From Agrobacterium sp. AGB01 (GTDB lineage Bacteria > Pseudomonadota > Alphaproteobacteria > Rhizobiales > Rhizobiaceae), in NCBI RefSeq assembly GCF_014851585.1, contig NZ_JACVAB010000004.1:186001-250000 (forward strand): 64,000 nt of DNA. Direction: 5' to 3'. Positions 45,194 to 56,777 of the stretch are shown piece by piece. Each line of letters begins with the position of its first letter. Positions within the stretch are counted from its first letter, which is position 1. The notes under the pieces are model-generated. The model searched no databases. It was given only the letters and a program-made list of their open reading frames with translations, and was not told where the DNA came from. The position numbers were made by a program, and so were the translations under genes.

Positions 45194-46735
45194 ATGAAAA
45201 AGATACTGCTTGCAGGTACAGTCCTGCTCACCATGGCCAATATGGCGGTCGCCCGCGACATCGTCGTGGCGCAAAGCTCGGATTTGCGCAGCAACAATCC
45301 CGGCGTCAACCGTGACGGCAATACCGATGGCGTTATCCTGCACATCGTTGAAGGCCTTGTCGGTTACGCCAACAATGGTGAAGTCAAGCCACTTCTCGCC
45401 AAGAGCTTCGAAACCTCCGACGACGGCCTGACCTACACGTTCACTCTTCGCGACGGCGTGAAGTTCCACAATGGCAAGACGCTGACCGCTGAAGACGTGG
45501 TGTGGAACTGGAACCGCTATATGGACCCGGCCACGAAATGGACCTGCGTTGGTGATTTCGACGGTAGCCGTATCGTTCACGTTACCGGTATCAAGGCTGT
45601 AGACGCCAACACCGTTACCATGACCCTTGAAAAGCCTTCGGCGGTTTTCCTCGGTCTGATGTCGCGTCCTGAATGCGGTTACACCGGCATGATCTCGCCC
45701 GACTCTGTCGCTGATGGCACCTTCAAGGAGCCAATCGGCACCGGTCCCTTCAAGTGGAACGAGTGGAAAAAGGGTGAATATATCCGCCTTGCCAAGTTCG
45801 ATGATTATGTCTCGCCGGAAAATGACGGCAAGGCAGATGGCATGGTTGGCTCCAAGCGCCCGTTGGCTGACGGCATCAAGTTCATGGTCATTCCTGATGC
45901 ATCCACGGTCAAAGCCGGCCTGCAGTCTGGCGTTCTGGACACTGCCGAAATCTCGCCGGACCTGATCCCTGAGTTTAAGTCGAACGACAAGACACAGCTG
46001 ATCGTTTCCCCGAACAACGGCAAGAACCTATTCTACATCCAGACCCGTGATCCGGTTTTGAGCAAGCCAGGCGTTCGCCGTGCCATGGCCATGGCGCTTG
46101 ATCTCGACCAGCTCGTTATGGCCGCTTCGAATGAAACCGGCCATGCCAACGGCTCCATGGTTGCCGAAGACTCCATCTACTACAGCGACGTTCAGAAGAA
46201 ACGTCCTGCCTACGATCTGGAAGCCGTGAAGAAAGAACTGGCAGAAGCCGGTTACAAGGGCGAGCAGATCAGCATCATCGCCAACAAGCGCGGTAACGTG
46301 CCAAGCTTCCCGGCCGCCGTGATGGCGCAAGCCATGATGCAGGCGGCGGGCCTCAACGTTCAGATCGAAGTTCTCGATTATGCAACACAGGTGGATCGTC
46401 GTCGTTCCGGCAACTACCAGGTCATTTCGCAGTCGGTAGCGCCACGTCTTGACCCGGCCCTGATGTACAGCTTCTATGTCGGCGACAAGGACAAGAACGC
46501 ATCGCTGATGTGGGACAATCCAAAGGCCATCGAACTGATGAACGCCGCCTATGTCGAAACCGACCAGACCAAGCGTCAGGCGATTTTCGATGAATTCCAT
46601 GAGCTGATGCTGGCCGAAATGCCCGGCATTTTCCTCTACGACATGATCGATGTCTGGGGCGCAACCGCCAAGCTTCGCGGTGAGCCAGTGTGGCAGTCGA
46701 ACGCCCGTCTTTGGGAAGTATCGATCGCGGATTGA
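45194..46735 (+). CDS. Family 5 extracellular solute-binding protein
   Basis: A 513-residue periplasmic binding protein with signal peptide MKKILLAGTVLLTMANMAVA. The mature protein has the family 5 elements SDLRSNNPGVNRDGNTDGVILHIVEGLVGY, SFETSDDGLTYTFTLRDGVKFHNGKTLTAEDVVWNWNRY and IGTGPFKWNEWKKGEYI. It is placed after the hydrolase gene, not first in the operon, and is followed by two hairpins. Confidence 0.92.
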   Translation: MKKILLAGTVLLTMANMAVARDIVVAQSSDLRSNNPGVNRDGNTDGVILHIVEGLVGYANNGEVKPLLAKSFETSDDGLTYTFTLRDGVKFHNGKTLTAEDVVWNWNRYMDPATKWTCVGDFDGSRIVHVTGIKAVDANTVTMTLEKPSAVFLGLMSRPECGYTGMISPDSVADGTFKEPIGTGPFKWNEWKKGEYIRLAKFDDYVSPENDGKADGMVGSKRPLADGIKFMVIPDASTVKAGLQSGVLDTAEISPDLIPEFKSNDKTQLIVSPNNGKNLFYIQTRDPVLSKPGVRRAMAMALDLDQLVMAASNETGHANGSMVAEDSIYYSDVQKKRPAYDLEAVKKELAEAGYKGEQISIIANKRGNVPSFPAAVMAQAMMQAAGLNVQIEVLDYATQVDRRRSGNYQVISQSVAPRLDPALMYSFYVGDKDKNASLMWDNPKAIELMNAAYVETDQTKRQAIFDEFHELMLAEMPGIFLYDMIDVWGATAKLRGEPVWQSNARLWEVSIAD

Positions 46736-46743
46736 TTCGCACC

Positions 46744-46776
46744 TTCAGGACGTCAGCGATGACCTCACGTCCTGAA
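46744..46776 (+). terminator. Hairpin 1 after the binding-protein gene
   Basis: TTCAGGACGT (46744-46753) pairs perfectly with ACGTCCTGAA (46767-46776) around a 13-base loop. Placed 9 bases after the binding-protein stop. Confidence 0.6.
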
Positions 46777-46802
46777 CAATTCAACCACAAGAACAGATGC
46801 AG

Positions 46803-46822
46803 TGGCGGACGTTAGTCCGCCA
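46803..46822 (+). terminator. Hairpin 2 before the amidohydrolase gene
   Basis: TGGCGGAC pairs with GTCCGCCA around GTTA (8 base pairs); an interrupted T-rich stretch follows (ACTTCTTTTG). With the first hairpin this makes a double barrier before the amidohydrolase. Confidence 0.6.
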
Positions 46823-46870
46823 TCCAGACTTCTTTTGCCTGAAATTCCACCCCTGCCCTGAGGATACGAC

Positions 46871-48313
46871 ATGCCTGATACCGCTTCACTTGCCGCGTTG
46901 AACGCCAATATTGATGGCCTTTCATCCGGGTTTACGGCCCTCAGTGACAGCATCTGGGATTTTGCAGAACTGAAATTCCATGAACACCGCTCAGCCGGTC
47001 TATTGATCGACATGCTGAAAAAGCATGATTTCTCGGTCACCACAGGTGTTGCCGGTATGGAAACTGCATTCATTGGCGAATATGGCAGTGGCAAACCGGT
47101 CATCGCATTCCTCGGCGAATATGATGCGCTTGCAGATATGAGCCAAGTCGCGGGTGTTGACGAACAAAAGGTTATGGAGACAGGCGCAACTGGCCATGGA
47201 TGCGGTCACAATCTCTTGGGCAGTGGCTCGCTGCTTGCAGCCATTTCCCTTGCCAAACACCTGGCGGAAAACAACATTCCTGGAACGGTGCGCTATTACG
47301 GTTGCCCTGGCGAAGAAGGCGGATCCGGCAAGACCTTCATGGCGCGGGCCGGTCTGTTTGACGATGTAGATGCCGCCCTGACCTGGCATCCAGCACCGTT
47401 CAACGGCGTGCGGTCGACGAACAATCTCGCCGTTCTCGAATATTATTATCGTTTTAAAGGCGTTGCCGCCCACGCCTCCAATGCTGCCCATCTTGGTCGT
47501 TCAGCACTTGATGCGGTGGAACTGATGAACGTCGGTGTCAACTTCCTGCGCGAACACATGCCACAGGATTGCCGCGTCCATTACGCCATTACCGATACCG
47601 GCGGCAAAGCGGCCAATGTCGTACAGGCCCGTGCCGAAGTGCTCTATCTCGTTCGTGCGCCTGAAATGTCGCAAGCACTTGCTCTTGCCGAGCGGGTCAA
47701 CAAGGTGGCGAGAGGCGCTGCCATGATGACGGAAACCGAAGTCGAGATCGTCTTCGATTCAGCTTCAACAAATCTCCTGCCCAACCTGACGCTTGAACAC
47801 GCGATCCATGACAATCTGACCGCTCTCGGCCCGGTTCCATTCGACGACGCGGACGTTGCCTTTGCACAGAAGATCCAAGCCACTTTCTCAGACGAGGCAA
47901 TCAAGAGCAGCATTCGGCTTTATCAGATCAAGGAGGACGTTTTCCTCAATCACAAGGTGGATGGCACACAACCTCTGCATCTCGGACTTCGGTCGTTCGA
48001 GGGGCAGTCTCACTTCCGCGCAGGGTCAACCGACGTGGGCGATGTCAGCCGTGTCACGCCAACCGCGCAGTGCTGGGCACCGGCTTGGGCAATCGGCACA
48101 AATCCGCACACATGGCAGGTCGTGGCGCAAGGGCGCAGTCCCGGTGCACACAAGGCGATGATCCATGCCGCCAGAGCGATGGCTGCAACCGGACTTGATC
48201 TGCTTGTTTCGCCGGAATTACTGGCCAGAGCAAAGGCTGAGTGGGAAGAAAAAATGGACGGGCAGCCCTATGTCTGCCCGATCCCGCCGGATGTCCATCC
48301 TGCCATCGACTGA
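46871..48313 (+). CDS. M20 family amidohydrolase (AbgB/p-aminobenzoyl-glutamate hydrolase-like)
   Basis: A 480-residue zinc amidohydrolase. Metal and catalytic residues are visible in GEYDALADM (D85 region), GHGCGHN (H109, H113), GEEGG (E148, E149), TWHPAP (H173) and the distal TDVGDVSRVTP and NPHTW stretches. The length and the inserted lid domain fit the AbgB/M20D branch that cuts amide-linked amino acids. It is the last plus-strand gene of the importer cluster and probably hydrolyses the imported amide or peptide after the two hairpins. Confidence 0.88.
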   Translation: MPDTASLAALNANIDGLSSGFTALSDSIWDFAELKFHEHRSAGLLIDMLKKHDFSVTTGVAGMETAFIGEYGSGKPVIAFLGEYDALADMSQVAGVDEQKVMETGATGHGCGHNLLGSGSLLAAISLAKHLAENNIPGTVRYYGCPGEEGGSGKTFMARAGLFDDVDAALTWHPAPFNGVRSTNNLAVLEYYYRFKGVAAHASNAAHLGRSALDAVELMNVGVNFLREHMPQDCRVHYAITDTGGKAANVVQARAEVLYLVRAPEMSQALALAERVNKVARGAAMMTETEVEIVFDSASTNLLPNLTLEHAIHDNLTALGPVPFDDADVAFAQKIQATFSDEAIKSSIRLYQIKEDVFLNHKVDGTQPLHLGLRSFEGQSHFRAGSTDVGDVSRVTPTAQCWAPAWAIGTNPHTWQVVAQGRSPGAHKAMIHAARAMAATGLDLLVSPELLARAKAEWEEKMDGQPYVCPIPPDVHPAID

Positions 48314-48330
48314 GGCAGCCTATCCATGCG

Positions 48331-48362
48331 TCATGGTTGCCCCGCAGAAAGGGCAACCATGA
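48331..48362. terminator. Hairpin between convergent genes
   Basis: TCATGGTTGCCC (48331-48342) and GGGCAACCATGA (48351-48362) form a perfect 12-base-pair stem with an 8-base loop, between the amidohydrolase stop and the KdgD-like gene. There is no strong T-run, so termination strength is uncertain. Confidence 0.6.
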
Positions 48363-48370
48363 GTGTTCGT

Positions 48371-50556
<2,186 letters not shown>

Positions 50557-50586
50557 TTCCGACTTCCTTGACCTTATCTTTCAGCC

Positions 50587-50623
50587 AGAAACCGGGCGAG
50601 GCTGAACCTCTCGCCCGGTTTCT
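50587..50623 (-). terminator. 14-bp hairpin between HyuB and aminotransferase genes
   Basis: AGAAACCGGGCGAG and CTCGCCCGGTTTCT pair over 14 bases with a 9-base loop. No T-run follows on the transcribed strand, so partial attenuation or RNA stabilisation is likely. Confidence 0.6.
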
Positions 50624-50632
50624 ACGGGAGGG

Positions 50633-52270
50633 TTATTGGGCAATCACATAGTCGAAGTCAGTGTCGCGCTTCGCGGCATCGGCGTCGCGCTTCTCGACTG
50701 GACCGTAACCGCCGCCGCCCGGCAGCTGCAGGATCAACCGCCGACCGGCAGGCACATGCTGACGACCCTTGGTGGCAAGACGTGTTCCGTCGTCGAGAAG
50801 AACGGCGCCGGCTGCACCATCTTCACCGCCTTCACGACCCCGTGGCGGATGATCGACGCGGTCAAACATCGCGTTGAAGTGCATTTCATGTCCATCGGTC
50901 GGGGATATCTCGACAACCTGGCCGAGGCCACCACGGAACTGGCCGGCACCGCCGGAACCATCCCGCAATTCCTTGCGCCAGAAGATAACCGGACCAACAT
51001 GCTCGGTCGCCTCGATCGACATAGAATGGACACCACTTGGGAAGGCGGTGGCACTCAGACCATCCAATGTCGAGCGGGCGCCAGCACCACCACTGTTGAA
51101 CAACAGGACTTCGGCGCGCTGGCCGCCGTCGGCTGGTGCATGCTCACCCTGCAATGGCCGTACGCTGACATGCAGGTTCCACAGGGCGCCCGCACCTTCT
51201 GCCGGAACCTGCCCCGGCAGCATCTTGTGAACCGCACCGAGTACGGCGTCCGGAACCAGGTGGCCGAGAACGTGGCGAACGGATACTGGCGCCGGGTGCT
51301 GAGCGTTCAGAATGCAGTTGGTCGGTGCCGTCATGCGGAATGGCAGCAGCGAAGCGTGATTGTTGGGGATTTCAGGCGCAATCGAGCATTTCATGCCATA
51401 GCAGGCATAGGCTGCCGAATAGATGATCGGGCAATTGATACCCTTTGGGCTGGGCGGTGATGTGCCCTCGAAATCCGCAAGAATATGATCATCTGCAACG
51501 TCAAGACGCACGGCAATGTCGATTGGCGAGCCGTAACCGTCGACACGCATGACGTTGGAATAAGAACCCATCGGCAATGCTGCGATACGTTCGATCGTCG
51601 CATCGTAGCTGCGCTTGAAGATGAATTCGCCGAGTGTCTCCAGATCATCGAGCTCAAACTCTTCCATCATGTCCATCAGACGGCGATGGCCGATTTCGTT
51701 GCAGGCTGCCAGCGAATACACGTCACCCACAACCTGATGGCTTTCACGCACATTGTTGTGCAGGATGTTGACCAGATCCTTGTTGACCTTGCCACGTTCG
51801 GCAAATTTCATGATCGGTACGAAGATACCTTCCTCGTAAACTTCGTTGGCATCTGGTCCGAAACCACGGCCGCCAACGTCCACAACGTGCGCGGTACAGG
51901 CGAAGTAACCCACCAGGGCGCCATTGCGGAAGCTCGGCGACACGACGGTGAAGTCGTGCAGGTGGCCCGTTCCCTTCCAGGGATCATTGGTGATGTAGAC
52001 ATCACCTTCAAAAATGTTTTCGGGGCCAATATCGCGGATGAAGTGACCAACCGCCTCGGCCATGGCGTTGACGTGGCCGGGCGTACCGGTCACGGCCTGG
52101 GCAATCATCTTGCCGCCACGGTTGAACACACCGGCAGACAGGTCGCCCGATTCACGCACACTGGTGCTGAAAGCGGTACGAATAAGGGTGACAGCCTGTT
52201 CTTCAACGACGGAGATCAGACGGTTCCACATGATCTGCATGTGGACTTCGGAAAGTGCATTGGTTTTCAT
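50633..52270 (-). CDS. Hydantoinase/oxoprolinase family, B subunit
   Basis: A 545-residue protein of the HyuB family. Marks include SVRESGDLSAGVFNRGGKMIAQAVTGTPGHVNAMAEAVGHFI, VYITNDPWKGTGHLHDFTVVSPSF, and the C-terminal EKELRDGSGGAGQFRGGLGQVV-like stretch. With HyuA it forms an ATP-dependent enzyme that opens cyclic amides such as hydantoins, 5-oxoproline or caprolactam, or carboxylates ketones in some branches. ATG 52270 has GGAGG upstream. Following HyuA by 14 bases. Confidence 0.9.
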   Translation of the reverse strand: MKTNALSEVHMQIMWNRLISVVEEQAVTLIRTAFSTSVRESGDLSAGVFNRGGKMIAQAVTGTPGHVNAMAEAVGHFIRDIGPENIFEGDVYITNDPWKGTGHLHDFTVVSPSFRNGALVGYFACTAHVVDVGGRGFGPDANEVYEEGIFVPIMKFAERGKVNKDLVNILHNNVRESHQVVGDVYSLAACNEIGHRRLMDMMEEFELDDLETLGEFIFKRSYDATIERIAALPMGSYSNVMRVDGYGSPIDIAVRLDVADDHILADFEGTSPPSPKGINCPIIYSAAYACYGMKCSIAPEIPNNHASLLPFRMTAPTNCILNAQHPAPVSVRHVLGHLVPDAVLGAVHKMLPGQVPAEGAGALWNLHVSVRPLQGEHAPADGGQRAEVLLFNSGGAGARSTLDGLSATAFPSGVHSMSIEATEHVGPVIFWRKELRDGSGGAGQFRGGLGQVVEISPTDGHEMHFNAMFDRVDHPPRGREGGEDGAAGAVLLDDGTRLATKGRQHVPAGRRLILQLPGGGGYGPVEKRDADAAKRDTDFDYVIAQ

Positions 52271-52284
52271 GGGTAATCCTCCGT

Positions 52285-54387
52285 TCAAGCGCTTTGCTTG
52301 ACGCGTACGAGCAGGCATCCGTCAGCTTGCATGATGACTTCGCGGCTTGCGGTGATAATGGTCGAGGTTTCGCGTTCGGTGATGACGGCAGGTCCTGAGA
52401 CCCAGTCGCCGGCCTTCATGTCGCTGCGCGACACAATCGAGGCTTTCTGGAAGCTGCCTTCCTGCACATCGAAGATGTCACGCACACCGCTGGTTTTGGC
52501 GCTGGCAGCCTTTTCAGTCTTGCCAATACGACCGGGAGGCGTGACTTTTGACGTTGCACGCAGAGACCAGCTAACGATCTCGACATCCAGACCATCAATG
52601 ACACGTCCGAAGAACTGTTCGTATTGTTCATCAAACAGGTCACGGAACAGCTTATCGTCAGTGTCGGCATAATCACGGACGTCGATGGTGACAGGCACTT
52701 CCCATCCTTGACCGACGTAACGCATGTAGGCCGTGCATTCGAGTGCCGGATCGGCATCTGGAGCTCCGGAACGAACGAAGGACGTAGCTTCGGCAATCAG
52801 GTCGGAGATGGTCTGATTGATCGCCTTGGCCTCAAATCGGCTGAGACGGCTGTAAGCACTGCGAACGGATTCGAAACCGAAAGGCGCACGCAGGAAGCCG
52901 ATAGCCGAACCAACACCGGCACCAGGCGGGATCAGTAGATCCGACATGCCGAGCTTTTCACACAGCCGTGCCGCATGAATTGGTGCTGCACCACCAAAGG
53001 CAATCATGGTGAACTCGGACAATTCCTTGCCGTTTTCCACCGCATGCATACGCGCGGCATTGCTCATGTTCTCATCAACAACTTCGCTGAGACCGTAAGC
53101 AGCCGTTGCGATGTCCGTTTCAAGTTTGGAGGCAATGTCGGTGTCCATGGCTTTGTCGGAGGCCGGGCGATCAAGCTTCATGGCGCCACCGGCGAATTCA
53201 TCCGGGTCGAGACGGCCAAGGATCAGGTCGGCGTCGGTTACCGTCGGGTTTGCACCGCCACGACCGTAGCAGGCAGGGCCTGGTTCGGAACCCGCACTGT
53301 GCGGCCCAACACGGATCTGGCGCATGCTGTCGATGGTCGCGATAGAGCCACCACCGGCACCGATTTCGACCATTTCGATAACCGGAATGGAAATCGGCAT
53401 GCCGCTGCCCTTCTTGAAGCGCCATGTACGGGCGACTTCAAAGGTTTTCGATGTTTTTGGTGTCTGTTTTTCAATCAGGCAAATCTTGGCGGTCGTACCG
53501 CCCATGTCGTAGGACAGAACCTGATCGAGACCATAGCTGCTAGCAATATGGGCTGCAAAAATCGCGCCACCGGCCGGTCCGGATTCAAGCAAGCGCACTG
53601 GGAATTCAACGGCACTTTCGACGCTTATGATACCGCCACCGGAATGGATCATGAAGACCGGGCAGCGCGTACCTTCTTCGGTCAACCGGCCAACAAGGCG
53701 GTTTAGGTAAGACGCCATCAGCGGCTTGACGAAAGCATTGGCGCAAACCGTGTTGAAGCGCTGGAATTCGCGCATCTGCGGCGAGACCTCAGACGAGATC
53801 GACACCGAAATATCCGGCTTTTTGGCAAGTAGGCGTTCGCGAACGACCTTTTCATGTGCGCTATTTAGATAGGAGTGGATGAAACCGATCGCGACGCTCT
53901 CGTAACCAGCTGCAATGATTTGGTCACACAGCGCGTCCACTTCGGCGATATCCAGTGCCTTGAGCACCGAGCCATCTGCACCGATACGTTCATCGATAAC
54001 AAACCGTTCGTTTCTTGGCACGAGCGGCGCCGGCAGAACAATATTGAGATCATACTGTTCGAAACGGCTTTCGGTGCGCATTTCGATGACGTCACGGAAG
54101 CCCTTGGTGGTGATGAAGGCCGTGCGCGCGCCCCGTCGTTCAATCAATGCGTTGGTCGCCAGCGTCGTGCCGTGGATGATCGTATCGATCTCGGAAAGCT
54201 CGACACCCGCCACCTCCGCCACCTGGCGGATACCCTTGACGATCGCGTTTTCGGGATAAGAATAATCGGTCAACACTTTGATCGAATGGAGCGTGATGCC
54301 TACCTCCATCGCAACGTCGGTGAAGGTGCCACCGATATCGACACCGACCCTGATCTGCTTGCCATCTTTCGCCATTTTATAACTCAT
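52285..54387 (-). CDS. Hydantoinase/oxoprolinase family, A subunit
   Basis: A 700-residue protein of the HyuA family. The ATP-binding actin-like fold is visible in RVGVDIGGTFTDVAM near the N-terminus, DMGGTTAK (ASKHA phosphate loop) and SGPAGG/HSGGG stretches. HyuA phosphorylates the lactam or hydantoin, HyuB hydrolyses it. The start is uncertain between ATG 54387 and ATG 54375; the ribosome binding site is poor for both. It lies after the polar amino-acid binding-protein gene in the same operon, so the imported compound is the likely substrate. Confidence 0.9.
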   Translation of the reverse strand: MSYKMAKDGKQIRVGVDIGGTFTDVAMEVGITLHSIKVLTDYSYPENAIVKGIRQVAEVAGVELSEIDTIIHGTTLATNALIERRGARTAFITTKGFRDVIEMRTESRFEQYDLNIVLPAPLVPRNERFVIDERIGADGSVLKALDIAEVDALCDQIIAAGYESVAIGFIHSYLNSAHEKVVRERLLAKKPDISVSISSEVSPQMREFQRFNTVCANAFVKPLMASYLNRLVGRLTEEGTRCPVFMIHSGGGIISVESAVEFPVRLLESGPAGGAIFAAHIASSYGLDQVLSYDMGGTTAKICLIEKQTPKTSKTFEVARTWRFKKGSGMPISIPVIEMVEIGAGGGSIATIDSMRQIRVGPHSAGSEPGPACYGRGGANPTVTDADLILGRLDPDEFAGGAMKLDRPASDKAMDTDIASKLETDIATAAYGLSEVVDENMSNAARMHAVENGKELSEFTMIAFGGAAPIHAARLCEKLGMSDLLIPPGAGVGSAIGFLRAPFGFESVRSAYSRLSRFEAKAINQTISDLIAEATSFVRSGAPDADPALECTAYMRYVGQGWEVPVTIDVRDYADTDDKLFRDLFDEQYEQFFGRVIDGLDVEIVSWSLRATSKVTPPGRIGKTEKAASAKTSGVRDIFDVQEGSFQKASIVSRSDMKAGDWVSGPAVITERETSTIITASREVIMQADGCLLVRVKQSA

Positions 54388-54512
54388 GCTCCGTAAGCGA
54401 GCTGCTGGTTGTGCCGGGCGCGGGACGTTCAATTTTTGACATGCGTCCGCCGTTCCCCCACCCACACAATCAGGTGGAGGCCAAAAGCTCTTGAATTGTT
54501 GATATTGAGGTG

Positions 54513-54544
54513 TTCTGCGCGGCGGCCGCAGCGACCGCGCAGAA
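54513..54544 (-). terminator. Hairpin between amino-acid-binding and HyuA genes
   Basis: TTCTGCGCGG (54513-54522) pairs with CCGCGCAGAA (54535-54544) around a 12-base loop. It follows the binding-protein stop within the operon, as for other importers here. Confidence 0.6.
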
Positions 54545-54552
54545 ATTCAGCG

Positions 54553-55398
54553 TTACTGTTTGCCGGTGAAATCAACGCCCGGCAGGGTCGTTGGCAACTT
54601 GGCCCGATCAACCCCGATCCATTTTTTGTAGGCGGCATCCAGCGTGCCGTCTGCCGTGTGGCGGGTGACAAAGTCCGTCAGGTAATCCAGCAATTCCTGA
54701 TCGCCCTTGCGCACTGCCATGCCCTGGAAATTGTCTGCCACCTTGTACTTGCGGTCGAATTGCGCATCGTAACCGGCCTGCTTGATAACAATGCCGTATG
54801 TCACGCTGCCAAGAATGGCATCGACCTGGCCGGAAAGCAGCGCCTGCACGGTTGTTGCGTCATCGTCAAAACGTTTGATCTGGGTGTCTGGAGGCGCAAC
54901 CTTGACCAGCAGTGGTTCAAAAGCGCTGCCGCGGTTGACGCCGATCACGAACTTGCCGAGATCTTCGTTCGCCTTGATGTCAGCATCTTTCTTGCCCCAG
55001 ACCGTGATGTCATTCGAGGAGTAAGGAATGACATACTGGATGACCTTGGCGCGTTCCTCGGTAATCGTCATCGACGGCACCAGGAAGTCGACATTGCCGT
55101 TGACCAGCAGCGGAATACGGTTCTGGCCGGTGATGCGCTCGAATTTCACCTCAACACCAAGTTCCTTGGCAATCATGTTGGCAATCTCGATATCGAACCC
55201 GTCGTTCTGACCCTTTGGATCAATAAAGCCCCAGGGGAACTGGTCCATCTGTACGCCAATTGTCGCGGTGCCTTTGGCCTTGATCTCTTCCGGGGTCACA
55301 GCGAGTGCCGACGTCGCAAAAGAGGTCGCGGCAAGAAGGACGGCAGTCAATCCGCCGAGGGCTTTGGAACGCGAAAGAGTGAATGCTGTATTGAACAT
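54553..55398 (-). CDS. Polar amino-acid-type solute-binding protein (family 3)
   Basis: A 281-residue periplasmic binding protein. Signal peptide FTLSRSKALGGLTAVLLA...TSALA. The mature protein has IGVQMDQFPWGFIDPKGQNDGFDIEIANMIAKELGVEVKFERI and VDFLVPSMTITEERAKVIQYV, as in GlnH/ArgT family proteins; the usual Asp for an amino-acid carboxylate/amine pair is plausible but cannot be placed without a structure. It sits between the permease genes and hyuA. A zwitterionic or cyclic-amide amino acid is a reasonable ligand. Confidence 0.9.
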   Translation of the reverse strand: MFNTAFTLSRSKALGGLTAVLLAATSFATSALAVTPEEIKAKGTATIGVQMDQFPWGFIDPKGQNDGFDIEIANMIAKELGVEVKFERITGQNRIPLLVNGNVDFLVPSMTITEERAKVIQYVIPYSSNDITVWGKKDADIKANEDLGKFVIGVNRGSAFEPLLVKVAPPDTQIKRFDDDATTVQALLSGQVDAILGSVTYGIVIKQAGYDAQFDRKYKVADNFQGMAVRKGDQELLDYLTDFVTRHTADGTLDAAYKKWIGVDRAKLPTTLPGVDFTGKQ

Positions 55399-55438
55399 AG
55401 TGTCACCTCTGGTTGGTTTTTTGTCATGCGTTCTTGTG

Positions 55439-56089
55439 TTACCGAGCGGCGTTCAGGCGCCTTTCGATCCGTGCACTGCAATAGGTCAGTGGTATGCAGA
55501 TGAAGAAGTAGATGAGTGCAACAGCCCCATAGACCTGCAGCGGTTGAAACGTGATGTTGGCCATTAGCTGTCCGGAGCGGGTAAGCTCTGTCAGGCCGAG
55601 AAGTGCGGCAAGCGCTGTACCCTTGATCAGATTGACCAGGAAGCTGATGGTCGCTGGCAGGCCGATGCGGAATGCCTGCGGCAGTACAATATCGACCATG
55701 CGGTGTACGTAACCAATACCAAGCGCACGTGCCGCCTCGCTCTGCCCATCAGGAACCGCCTGAATGCTGCCGCGCCAGATTTCACCGAGAAAGGCGCTGG
55801 TGTGCAGCGAAAGACCAATGGTCAGCGCCACCCAGACATCCACCTTGATGCCGACCAGCGGCAGGCCGAAATACACGAAGAACAGTTGCACGAGCAGCGG
55901 CGTACCCTGGAATATCTGGATATAGGTCGCCATCAAAATACGCAGCCATTTCCATTTGCTGGTACGTCCAAGTGCGACTGCCAGTCCGAGCGCGCCTCCG
56001 GCTGTGAAGGCAAGAAGCGACAGGACTACCGTCCAACGCGCGCCTTCCAGCAAGAACAGGAACTCTCCCCAACCAAATTGACGGATCAT
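55439..56089 (-). CDS. Polar amino-acid ABC permease (HisM/GlnP-like), second
   Basis: A 216-residue permease with the family motifs YIQIFQGTPLLVQLFFVYFGLP and the contact loop EAARALGIGYVHRMVDIVLPQAFRIGLPATI. Pairs with the 222-residue permease encoded 9 bases upstream in the operon. Confidence 0.92.
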   Translation of the reverse strand: MIRQFGWGEFLFLLEGARWTVVLSLLAFTAGGALGLAVALGRTSKWKWLRILMATYIQIFQGTPLLVQLFFVYFGLPLVGIKVDVWVALTIGLSLHTSAFLGEIWRGSIQAVPDGQSEAARALGIGYVHRMVDIVLPQAFRIGLPATISFLVNLIKGTALAALLGLTELTRSGQLMANITFQPLQVYGAVALIYFFICIPLTYCSARIERRLNAAR

Positions 56090-56098
56090 CGCACTGCC

Positions 56099-56767
56099 TC
56101 ACTTTACCGGATAGGAGAAATACACTCGGCCAATGGCGCCGAGAGCGATGGAAAAGAACTGCGACAGCGCAAGATAAATGGCACCAAGGGTGAGATAGAT
56201 CTCGAAGCTGCGGAAAGTCTGCGAATCCAGCGTCTGGGCGAAATAGGTCAGTTCTTCCGCCGACACCGATGACATCAGACTGGAGTTCAGCATCATCAGG
56301 ATAAACTGGCTGCACAGCGCCGGATAAACAGCACGGATGGCAGGCCGAAACACAACGAAGCGGTAAATGTCCACCGTGTGCAAACCAAGCGCTCTGCCCG
56401 CCTCGATCTGGCCAGGACGAATGGACTGCACACCGCCGCGAACAATCTCCGCCGCATAGGCTGCACAGTTCAGTGTCATGGCTAGGATCGCCGCCTGCTC
56501 TCCGCTCAATCGGATGCCCAGTGCTGGCATGCCGAAAAACACAAAGAACACCTGCACCAGAATTGGCGTGTTGCGGATAAGTTCGATGTAGCCAATGGCG
56601 ATGGTGCGCAGCACGGGCGTCTTACTCATCCGCATGGACATGAAGACGATACCTAGGCTCAAACCGAAAACCATCGACAAAGACGACATCTTCAATGTGC
56701 CGATGATGCCGTCCGCGAGCATCGGCCAGGCGGCAAATACAGGGGTAAAATCAAATGTATAATTCAT
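56099..56767 (-). CDS. Polar amino-acid ABC permease (HisQ/GlnP-like), first
   Basis: A 222-residue permease with IELIRNTPILVQVFFVFFGMP and EAGRALGLHTVDIYRFVVFRPAIRAVYPALCSQFI. Together with the 55439-56089 product it forms the heterodimeric channel. It lies 10 bases after the ATPase gene. Confidence 0.92.
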   Translation of the reverse strand: MNYTFDFTPVFAAWPMLADGIIGTLKMSSLSMVFGLSLGIVFMSMRMSKTPVLRTIAIGYIELIRNTPILVQVFFVFFGMPALGIRLSGEQAAILAMTLNCAAYAAEIVRGGVQSIRPGQIEAGRALGLHTVDIYRFVVFRPAIRAVYPALCSQFILMMLNSSLMSSVSAEELTYFAQTLDSQTFRSFEIYLTLGAIYLALSQFFSIALGAIGRVYFSYPVK

Positions 56768-56777
56768 CGGTCACCCC

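Noticed and set aside
51485..52276. 263-codon plus-strand open frame over the HyuB gene
   Set aside because: Antisense shadow; Val/His-rich translation without homology.
54409..55503. 364-codon open frame on the plus strand across the amino-acid-binding protein gene
   Set aside because: It is antisense to a well-supported periplasmic binding protein and spans the next intergenic hairpin; translations show no family features. Long antisense frames are common here because of third-position GC bias.
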